From assembly GCF_042242105.1 (NCBI RefSeq), contig NC_092017.1, positions 17,136,432 to 17,200,431 of the forward strand: a stretch of 64,000 nucleotides of DNA, in the 5' to 3' direction. Both the position numbers and the translations under genes were made by a program. The notes beneath the pieces were generated by a model. The model was not told the DNA's origin, did not search any database, and saw only the letters and a list, made by a program, of their open reading frames with translations. This DNA comes from Pempheris klunzingeri (lineage: Eukaryota > Chordata > Actinopteri > Acropomatiformes > Pempheridae). How positions within the stretch are numbered: the first letter of the stretch is position 1; every line of letters starts with the position of its first letter. Positions 59,301-64,000 of the stretch are shown in pieces.

Positions 59301-61218
59301 AACAAAGATGGCCGCCGGGCGTCCACAATCAACTCACCTGATAGAACAAACGTGTGGACACAAACACATAAGTTATTCAGGTGGTTGTGAGCTGCATGTT
59401 TGAAAGTCGATACAAATCCTGTCCAGTTGCCACCTAAATCACCACCTAAATCCTTTTGGCCAAGTAATATATCGTTTTCTACTTTGTTCCCTTTGTTCTG
59501 TGTATTTTTCTATATAATAGTTCCTATGACAATTGTTTCTTTTTGGGTGATTTATGTGATATATTTGATCGAAGGTTAGATCCACCGGATTTAAGATGTG
59601 CCGGAAAGTGTTTATTCAGGCGTTTTTATTTATTTTTGGACTTTCGACAGAGCTCCTTCGTCCCCTATATGGGACTATGAGACACCGTTGTCCAGCTCTG
59701 CCCCGATTGGTTCAGTCTGAGAGCACATCGACTTTCAGACGAGCAGATCGTAATCACCTGAGCGATTAACGATTAATGATTTCCATTATGCTAACGTGTC
59801 CCCTCGCTTCCCATCGCTCGTCATCCTCATCCTCACCTCTTTAGCTCCTCCAAGGGAGGATGAGAGGGGGAGATGCGGGGGACAGAGGAACCGAACGACG
59901 CGCCTCCTTTTTTTTTTTTTCTCTCCTCTCCAGAAGTGTCCGCTGAAGAACTTTCTGCGGGTCACGTGTGGAGAGAGGAGGCGAGGAAGCATCAGTTAGC
60001 GTGATGAAAAGCGCCCATTGTTTGCTTTATGATGGTGTTTTGACCAAGTCTGATGAAGAGCTTTGTTAGATGGAAAAGCTGCTTAAATTAAATTGCTGAG
60101 AGCTCTCAGTACAGTGTGCAGATCTTTTAATTACTGAAAAATAAGCATTATTTTTCATAACTGCGTGGATCTTAGTGGACTTTAGTGCTTATAAATGGGC
60201 ACTTGATGCAAATCAAAATATAATCTGCTGTTCAGGTATCTGACAGTAATGTGCTTCCACTAGCCAATAGGAAATGAGCATTAAATAATTTTCTTATCGA
60301 GTATGTCTTGTGTTTCTGGCCCAGGGGACAACTACGATGTATGCGCCATCTGCCTGGACGAATACGAAGAAGGGGACAAACTCAGAGTCCTGCCGTGTTC
60401 TCACGGTGAGTCTGAACACGCCTGCTGACCTCTCATGCGCTCATGACACAAGACCTGGCGTTGGCACAGGCCAAATGATGAAATGCTCGGCGTTTAACAC
60501 TAATTGTTAAAACTTCTCTGGCTGAAGAAATCCCCCCAAAAAAAGGTAAATTTCCCCTCAGGACATGCCATTCTCAGTATTCCTCATATATGGAAATTTG
60601 AAGTCTCCTGTTTAGTAAATGTCAGTATATTGAAACGTCACTCTGTTCTCGTACTTTAACCTTTGCTCTGTGTTGGAGGCTCATCTAGAGCTATGAAGAG
60701 AAACGCCTACATGTATGTTCTCTGTGACCTTTCATGGTATTTGTTGACAATAAGTCGCACAGGGTCTGTATGTAAAAGCATTCATTTAAATTGTGCTGTT
60801 TAAGTCGAATAAATAACCTTTTCCGCCGATTGCGTCTTTGTCGTCCTCAGCTTACCACAGCAAGTGCGTGGACCCCTGGCTGACCAAAACTAAGAAAACA
60901 TGTCCGGTGTGCAAGCAGAAAGTGGTCCCGTCGCAGGGTGACTCCGACTCCGATTCAGAGGGCGAGAGCGGCCCCGACGAGAACGAGGAGGTGTCGGAGA
61001 GCACCCCTCTGCTGCGCTCTCTGGCCTCCACCAGCGCCCACTCCTTCGGCACCATGTCTGGAGCGTCGCGCTCGGAGCAAGACCAGGAGTCGTCCGAGTA
61101 CGAGGACGACGAGCTGGACAGCAGCGACAGCGAGGAGGAGGTCACCGTGGAGACCGTGGTGGTGCAGATGCAGCAGCCGTGCTCTGAAGGCCACGAGCAT
61201 GACCTGCCCCGAGCTTGA
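22678..61218 (+). CDS. rnf13: RING finger protein 13, E3 ubiquitin-protein ligase (PA-TM-RING family), complete
   Basis: Nine coding exons join: 22678-22791, 23092-23172, 34093-34215, 50381-50468, 51662-51752, 52398-52503, 52950-53043, 60325-60405 and 60851-61218. They total 1146 nt, 381 codons, equal to the human length as I know it. Residues 1-34 form a signal-peptide-like hydrophobic start. Residues about 60-165 are the luminal protease-associated domain, with an N-glycosylation sequon at N87-L-T. Residues 182-203 are the transmembrane helix. Residues 239-280 form a RING-H2 with C239, C242, C257, H259, H262, C265, C277 and C280 and the E2-contact W269. An acidic Ser-rich tail follows, with the dileucine sorting signal ESTPLL (309-314). 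RNF13 is known to sit in endosomal/lysosomal and inner nuclear membranes and to ubiquitinate with its cytosolic RING. All splice sites are GT-AG and all phases agree. Identity is secure. Confidence 0.97.
22792..23091 (+). other. rnf13 intron 2
   Basis: 300 bp, AT-rich, with nothing recognisable besides its splice sites. Confidence 0.75.
23092..23172 (+). CDS. rnf13: rnf13 coding exon 2
   Basis: 27 codons, acceptor TCTTTCAG, donor AAG|GTGAGT. It encodes [20 protein letters not shown] then LPSDGLK, the entry into the luminal domain. It carries a sequon at N43-K-T, which falls where the human protein also has an Asn-rich segment. Confidence 0.96.
24262..24582 (+). mobile_element. tRNA-derived SINE with LINE-type 3' tail
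   Basis: The head shows an RNA polymerase III A-box-like stretch (GCAGCTCACCTGGGTGAGCG) and, about 40 bp on, a B-box-like GGGTTCAAATCTGGCC. The 3' part reads GGTCTAGACCTTCTC, TGTCTTGAGATAA and ends in ACTATATGAATAAAGATTGA. This tail is shared by many fish retroposons I recall. The copy is diverged. Exact ends are uncertain. Confidence 0.6.
28008..28041. repeat. Perfect 15-bp inverted repeat with 4-base loop
   Basis: Arms 28008-28022 and 28027-28041 are exact reverse complements around CTGA. The stem is too short for a microRNA precursor. It lies deep in rnf13 intron 3. Confidence 0.9.
30703..30724. repeat. Poly-T tract
   Basis: About 22 T residues in rnf13 intron 3, followed about 100 bp later by an AC array. 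Confidence 0.9.
30827..30865. repeat. (AC)n microsatellite
   Basis: About 19 AC units in rnf13 intron 3. Confidence 0.95.
31718..32963 (-). mobile_element. Tc1/mariner-family DNA transposon, degenerate
   Basis: Terminal inverted repeats of about 198 bp (31718-31915 and 32766-32963) begin CAGTGCTGTGG and differ at about 11 positions by eye. The element is flanked by TA on both sides (31716-31717, 32964-32965), the target duplication expected of Tc1 elements. Between them, on the minus strand, lie broken pieces of a DDE transposase: a [14 protein letters not shown] first-aspartate motif near 32480, [12 protein letters not shown] and [10 protein letters not shown] around the second aspartate (32190-32380), and a [10 protein letters not shown] segment near 31935-32100. 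The pieces are in different frames with stops, so no active enzyme is encoded. At 1246 bp it is shorter than typical full-length Tc1 elements. Confidence 0.92.
34093..34215 (+). CDS. rnf13: rnf13 coding exon 3 (protease-associated domain)
   Basis: 41 codons flanked by introns of 10.9 and 16.2 kb, acceptor CCCAACAG, donor AAG|GTACAG. It encodes [20 protein letters not shown] then [21 protein letters not shown], including the N87 sequon equivalent to human N88 and two conserved cysteines. Confidence 0.97.
34229..34345 (+). mobile_element. Short dispersed-repeat segment next to exon 3 donor
   Basis: The run GTGTGAATGGGTGAATATG followed by GTAGCGTTAAAGCGCTTTGA and a GAGCTATGCAAGTGCAG-like end matches a repeat motif I recall as widespread in fish DNA. 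It begins only about 14 bp after the rnf13 exon 3 donor. The family is unknown. Confidence 0.4.
36037..36075. repeat. (CA)n microsatellite
   Basis: About 19 CA units in rnf13 intron 4, with a second shorter AC run about 115 bp downstream. Confidence 0.95.
36961..37040 (+). mobile_element. 3' end of a tRNA-derived SINE (truncated)
   Basis: The sequence CTGTCACTATCAAAATAAAGGC followed by AAAAAGCCAAAAAAA is the characteristic tail of the fish SINE whose head is seen at 41770. The tRNA-like head is absent, so this is a 5'-truncated or degraded copy. Confidence 0.5.
37157..37577. mobile_element. Non-autonomous palindromic DNA element (MITE-like)
   Basis: Ends are inverted: TAAAGGTGTAGTGTGTAAG at the left and its near reverse complement at the right (about 37558-37577). 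About 420 bp with no coding capacity. The internal words (GCCATGTTTCTACAGAAGCCC; CGCCGCTAGATGCCATGAAA) match a short interspersed element I recall as common in fish genomes. No clear target-site duplication was found. Confidence 0.6.
37697..37726. repeat. (GT)n microsatellite
   Basis: About 15 GT units in rnf13 intron 4. Confidence 0.95.
37906..37931. repeat. (AC)n microsatellite
   Basis: About 13 AC units, followed about 100 bp on by a CT-rich stretch (38035-38085). Confidence 0.93.
38538..38629. repeat. Compound (TG)n/(CG) microsatellite
   Basis: A long TG array passes into GCGCGTGTGCGCGCGTGTG and back to TG. This is an alternating purine-pyrimidine run of about 90 bp with one break, at a CTG near 38597. 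Confidence 0.95.
38918..38947. repeat. (CA)n microsatellite
   Basis: About 15 CA units in rnf13 intron 4. Confidence 0.95.
41153..41210. repeat. (CA)n microsatellite, one interruption
   Basis: About 29 CA units with an extra A near 41195. A GT/GA mixed run follows at about 41313-41357 and another AC run at 41499-41523. Confidence 0.95.
41499..41523. repeat. (AC)n microsatellite
   Basis: About 12 AC units in rnf13 intron 4. Confidence 0.93.
41770..41945 (+). mobile_element. tRNA-derived SINE, nearly full unit
   Basis: The head GGGGTAGCTCACCTGTTAGA with GCGCGTACCACAAGGCTGA is an A-box followed by a tRNA-like arm. About 50 bp later TGTATTGTAATCCAGCCTGG is a decayed B-box. The body CCTTTTGCTGCCTTTCATCC and a CT-rich stretch lead to an A-rich end. 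The arrangement is that of common fish tRNA-SINEs. B-box decay suggests it is inactive. Confidence 0.75.
42243..42735. repeat. Polypurine tract (G/A-rich, about 0.5 kb)
   Basis: The plus strand is overwhelmingly G and A with few pyrimidines over about 490 bp. The complementary strand reads as a 152-codon Ser/Pro/Leu/Phe frame, a composition artefact rather than a gene. Confidence 0.9.
43830..43848. repeat. (CA)n short microsatellite
   Basis: About nine CA units in rnf13 intron 4. Confidence 0.9.
46916..46962. repeat. (TA)n-(GA)n compound microsatellite
   Basis: About 15 TA units followed directly by about eight GA units, just upstream of a LINE tail. Confidence 0.95.
46985..47062 (+). mobile_element. 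L2/CR1-like LINE 3' tail
   Basis: The sequence ACAAATTCCTTGTAATGTGA with ACTTACTTTGCAATAAACC and TGATTCGGATTC resembles the 3' terminus of fish L2-type retrotransposons, which end in short TGATTC-type repeats. No reverse transcriptase is left, so this is a strongly 5'-truncated copy. Confidence 0.55.
47337..47385. repeat. (CA)n microsatellite
   Basis: About 24 CA units in rnf13 intron 4. Confidence 0.95.
50381..50468 (+). CDS. rnf13: rnf13 coding exon 4 (protease-associated domain)
   Basis: 29 codons plus one base, acceptor CTCGCAG, donor GATC|GTAAGT. It encodes [20 protein letters not shown] then DLISMGSND, nearly identical to the human protein as remembered. Confidence 0.97.
50469..51661 (+). 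other. rnf13 intron 5
   Basis: 1.2 kb, GT-AG. No repeat family or regulatory element is recognised. Confidence 0.7.
51662..51752 (+). CDS. rnf13: rnf13 coding exon 5 (end of luminal domain)
   Basis: 91 bp, acceptor TTCTTTAG, donor AAGGG|GTAAGT. It encodes [20 protein letters not shown] then LKEDYAYDK, the last part of the protease-associated fold. Confidence 0.95.
51753..52397 (+). other. rnf13 intron 6
   Basis: 645 bp with a short imperfect GT run near 52042-52070 and nothing else recognised. Confidence 0.7.
52398..52503 (+). CDS. rnf13: rnf13 coding exon 6 (transmembrane helix)
   Basis: 106 bp, acceptor TTTTCTAG, donor CATG|GTAGGT. It encodes [17 protein letters not shown] and the membrane-spanning [18 protein letters not shown]. 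Bases 52414-52433 reappear, inverted and without mismatch, in the next intron at 52760-52779. Confidence 0.96.
52504..52949 (+). other. rnf13 intron 7 with inverted copy of an exon segment
   Basis: 446 bp. Bases 52760-52779 are the exact reverse complement of 52414-52433 in the preceding exon. The neighbouring minus-strand sequence (52640-52740) contains ACCTGACGAAGAGCCAGCC, reminiscent of a dispersed-repeat motif. Confidence 0.75.
52950..53043 (+). CDS. rnf13: rnf13 coding exon 7 (juxtamembrane basic segment)
   Basis: 94 bp, acceptor ATTGCTAG, donor AAAG|GTATGG. It encodes [20 protein letters not shown] then [11 protein letters not shown]. This positively charged stretch follows the membrane helix and sets the cytosolic orientation of the RING. 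Confidence 0.96.
54837..54860. repeat. Poly-C tract, 24 bases
   Basis: 24 consecutive C residues in rnf13 intron 8. Runs of this kind are error-prone in sequencing, so the exact length is doubtful. Confidence 0.9.
56440..57010. promoter_or_regulatory. CpG-rich intronic patch, possible regulatory element
   Basis: GC-rich with many CpG dinucleotides compared with the flanking intron. It includes the AP-1 word TGAGTCA (about 56651-56657) followed by CTCCCGCCC. It may be an enhancer or alternative promoter. There is no transcript evidence. Confidence 0.3.
58668..58702. repeat. (GGA)n trinucleotide repeat
   Basis: About 11 GGA units in rnf13 intron 8, bordering a GC-rich patch. Confidence 0.95.
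60325..60405 (+). CDS. rnf13: rnf13 coding exon 8 (first half of RING-H2)
   Basis: 81 bp, acceptor TGGCCCAG, donor CACG|GTGAGT. It encodes [20 protein letters not shown] then VLPCSH, supplying C239, C242, C257 and H259 of the zinc-binding RING. Confidence 0.97.
60406..60850 (+). other. rnf13 intron 9
   Basis: 445 bp, GT-AG, splitting the RING-H2 domain between H259 and A260. Nothing else is recognised. Confidence 0.75.
60851..61218 (+). CDS. rnf13: rnf13 terminal coding exon (second half of RING-H2, cytosolic tail)
   Basis: Acceptor GTCCTCAG. It encodes [20 protein letters not shown] then [15 protein letters not shown], giving H262, C265, C277, C280 and W269. The acidic/Ser tail and dileucine signal (L313-L314) follow. 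The human equivalents of these leucines are the sites of disease-linked RNF13 variants. Stop codon TGA at 61216-61218. Confidence 0.97.
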
Positions 61219-62345
61219 CTGATAGCTGGGTGGCCGGATCGGCCGCTAAATGCCCCTCCCCCCTCCCACCCACCCCCCCAACCTCACAGCCTGCAGAGAC
61301 TTTCACTGCAGTCACAAAACAGATTCATCTTCCCAGTTCTTCTGTCACTGCTTACAAGACATTGTAATGTACCCTCCCTACAAGTTTCAAATATACGTCT
61401 AAGTTTTATTTTTAACATAATTATGGAGAAAGTGCTGATTTCTAGGAAGACGGCGAGCGCATCTGAGGGGCTGCTCGACAGATTTGACAGGACGGGCGAC
61501 ACTGATGTACAGTAGACAGCCATACTGTACTCTATTTAGTCATTAGGAGATGATGCAGAGAGAAACAGTCCAAGAATTACAGACACACAAGATCACACTT
61601 GACACGAAAGTTCATTAAAAGTACTGTGTATATAAAAAGTACGTCACAATAAGTTGCATCTTTACCTTTGATTATCTCCTGTCCCACATGTTTCAGATGA
61701 AGTTTCATTATTGTACATACATGTTCACGCTACTCTGACACACCTCAAAGCGCTATGCAGCATCCTTTTTGTAAAATGAAACAAACATTCAGCAAGTTTA
61801 GAAGCACTTCAAGCTACAGCGATATGGTTTTGCCAATTTATTTCTCATGTATAAAAGGAGCCCAATGCGGTGCTCCTGTCTGTGTTTTGTACCACGGTTT
61901 ATCTGAAGCGGTGAGAAACTGAAGCCAAACCGGTTTGGGAAACACGTTCGAGGTAAAGAATGCGTTCTCCACGCCAGGTTACATTCACGTTGTGGGTTGC
62001 ACACACTCGTTCAAAGTGTGGAGAGACACTTGAGTGAAAACTATGTCCACGCTGCCTGTGGGAATCTTCTTTTGGCTGCTCCAGACCTATCATCTCATTT
62101 AACACACAGGTTATTTGTTGATAAGCCTTGTAATACACATTTATTAACTGACCTTATTTCATTTTAATATGGTTTATAGTAAATATGTTTAAGTATTCTT
62201 TTCTTCATAATGTTGCTTGATTTCTGTTCATGAAACCTGTTGCCTTTTTCAGTTTATACATTTGTCTCATTAGTGTTTTTTCCTGCTCATGTATGTCATG
62301 TATGTACTCGATCTTATGTCACTTCAATAAAATGACACTTGACAA
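61219..62345 (+). other. rnf13: rnf13 3' UTR
   Basis: Follows the TGA stop and runs to about 15-20 bases after the AATAAA at 62326. It opens with a C-rich stretch (61253-61282) and is otherwise AT-rich with no open frame of note. Confidence 0.75.
62326..62331 (+). terminator. rnf13: rnf13 polyadenylation signal
   Basis: AATAAA in the context CACTTCAATAAAATGACA, about 1.1 kb after the stop codon. It is the first canonical hexamer on the plus strand that I see in the 3' UTR. Cleavage is expected near 62345-62355. Confidence 0.75.
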
Positions 62346-62355
62346 GGAAACACTT

Positions 62356-63500
62356 CTTGATCAATGATTTACCATTTTCCTGATGTAATTCAGCCAACAG
62401 ATAGCTAGCTCCCCTTTTTTTTTAGCTTCAGACGCCTGTTGACTGTACGGGTGCGGCAGCAGTGCATTTATCTGGGGTTGTAACCAGAAAACAAGTCGCT
62501 TCCAGTGACCTTGTTCAGTGTAATGACCTGATTATCTGATACAAATCAGCCTGTTTAAGTCTGGAATGGCTCATTAGACTCATTAGGGGAAATTATGGGA
62601 CCTCTACACTGTTGTCAAATATCACTAATTTCACTGTTTGAGTGTAATTTTACCTCCAAACACAGGATGAGGGTTTCTCGGGGTGGCCTGTGGGTTTAAA
62701 GTGCCGACCAGGAACCACAGCCTCTCTGGTTGGTGTCTGACTGCAGACCATGTGATTCCTCATCTCTACTTCCTGTTGGCTGCAACATGCATATATGCAC
62801 TGACATTTCAAAATAAAGATGGGGTTTTCCCTGCCCTCTAGTTCGCTAAACCATCTCATCCCGAGGTCTGCTTAACAGCTCTTCTGCTCGGAGCTTCATT
62901 CATATCACATGATCGTAGCCAGCAGATAGTTTTGCCTGGTTTTCATGGAAATTATTTTGGAGCATGAACTCAAGTCCCCCACCCCCCAGTGTTTGCTTGA
63001 ATGTTAAGTTTCAAATCTCCATCTGCTGTAATCTTAAGTTTCAGCGTAGCTACTAAATGGACCTCAGGGTGAGTCCAGAATCAACTTCAACACCTTCATA
63101 TCCAAATGAAGAGACACTGCAAGTGAACAACTATTAGTCTAGTCTATAATAAATGGTGAAGCTAAAGAAATGTGACTTTTTCCCCCAGGGGCCTGTTTGG
63201 TAAAGCTGGACAACCAAATAGGATGAAAAACTACACTTTGATCTTAGTGCAGGTTCCAGATTTTTTTTCCCCCATTTGCTTTGAGGTCTAAACCCACATC
63301 AGAAGACATACTGTCTGCCTTTTAAACTGAGTCATGCTACCAGTTTCCAGATTTTCAGACTTTGTGCTAAGCTAACAGGCTGCTAACAGACAGACATGCG
63401 AGGCATCAAACTTCTTAAATTCTTAGAAAGAAATCAAATAAGCATGTTTCCCACAATGCTGAACGGGCAGCGGTCAGTGTGACAAAAGAGCCAGCAAACA
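62356..63500. other. Intergenic region downstream of rnf13
   Basis: About 1.1 kb without recognisable coding sequence or repeat family. Confidence 0.6.
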
Positions 63501-63513
63501 TTCATCTGGTTGG

Positions 63514-63525
63514 AATAAATTTATT
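63514..63525. terminator. Palindromic AATAAATTTATT, poly(A) signal on either strand
   Basis: The 12-mer provides AATAAA on the plus strand (63514-63519) and on the minus strand (63520-63525). On the minus strand it could end the transcript of a gene entering from the right edge. On the plus strand it could be a distal rnf13 signal. Confidence 0.35.
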
Positions 63526-64000
63526 TGATCTGTCTGTAAACAAGGTGATAAATCAATTTATGGCATTTCTTGGTTTTATGCATATGAAATCAGATGCATT
63601 AAAGAGACTGTATCCCAGATGTAAGAAAAAAAAAAAAAAAAAGTGGTGAGGAAAAGGAAATGAACATAAATCAGCCAACAGGACTTGAAACAGGTTTTTT
63701 TTTTTGTTTTTGTTTTTTCTAAGTACACATATCCCACAAGGCCTAAACAGTGGAGCTGAAAACAAAAGTGCCAATGAAATGACTCCTTAGTGGACAGTGA
63801 GTAAAATCCATCTTACAACAGCAACAGATCTCTCTATATTATGGCACAGGATACACAGGTTCTGCAGTTAAGTTTCGACAAGACAACCATAAGCGTCTTT
63901 GTTCCAACCAATCCCATTGAGTGTCATTTCTACTTTTGAAAGTGTTTTTTTTTGTTTTTATCAGTTGGACGTTACAGTTAGCAGTACTGAGCGTGGACAG
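63526..64000 (-). other. Possible 3' UTR of a minus-strand gene beyond the right edge
   Basis: Noncoding, AT-rich, with A and T runs (63627-63642, 63694-63718). By human gene order the next gene would be PFN2 on the opposite strand, but no profilin codon is visible here. This rests on synteny alone. Confidence 0.25.

Larger units (their letters stand above)
53044..60324 (+). other. rnf13 intron 8 (7.3 kb)
   Basis: Contains homopolymer runs (poly-C 54837-54860), a (GGA)n run and CpG-bearing GC-rich patches (56440-57010, 58280-59050, 59770-59990). Apparent open frames there have no recognised similarity. Confidence 0.7.

Noticed and set aside
59796..59999. 67-codon plus-strand frame beginning [11 protein letters not shown]
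   Set aside because: It has a hydrophobic start but no similarity and sits in a GC-rich intronic patch; there are no splice sites linking it to rnf13.

Overview
This window is vertebrate nuclear DNA, almost certainly from a ray-finned (teleost) fish. It is about 64 kb with few coding bases, canonical GT-AG introns, long (CA)n arrays, a Tc1-type transposon, tRNA-derived SINEs and other repeat tails of the kind common in fish. Three protein-coding genes can be assembled exon by exon. The exon boundaries were worked out by eye from splice consensus, phase agreement and recalled similarity to the human proteins.

Layout: (1) about 120-11732, minus strand: ppp1r2 (protein phosphatase inhibitor-2). 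The first four coding exons are present and the 3' part lies left of base 1. (2) 13881-17619, minus strand: ankub1 (ankyrin repeat and ubiquitin domain containing 1), six coding exons, complete, 520 codons. (3) 17620-19400: spacer between ankub1 and the divergently oriented rnf13. (4) about 19500-62345, plus strand: rnf13, a PA-TM-RING E3 ubiquitin ligase. It has one upstream noncoding exon plus nine coding exons (381 codons, the same length I recall for human RNF13), very long introns, a 1.1-kb 3' UTR and a clear AATAAA. (5) 62346-64000: intergenic or downstream sequence, with a possible minus-strand 3' UTR entering from the right.

rnf13 introns 3 and 4 (10.9 and 16.2 kb) hold most of the repeats: a degenerate Tc1-like element (31718-32963) with 198-bp inverted repeats, a palindromic non-autonomous element (37157-37577), SINE copies, many (CA)n arrays and a 0.5-kb polypurine tract.

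The three genes do not form a pathway. ppp1r2 regulates PP1, rnf13 is an endolysosomal E3 ligase, and ankub1 is poorly characterised. The ankub1-rnf13 neighbourhood matches the human 3q25 order as I remember it, while human PPP1R2 lies elsewhere on 3q. No CRISPR, operon or prokaryotic-type system is present. The most unusual signals are a perfect 20-bp inverted match between rnf13 coding exon 6 (the transmembrane exon) and its downstream intron, and an rnf13 leader crowded with upstream ORFs.
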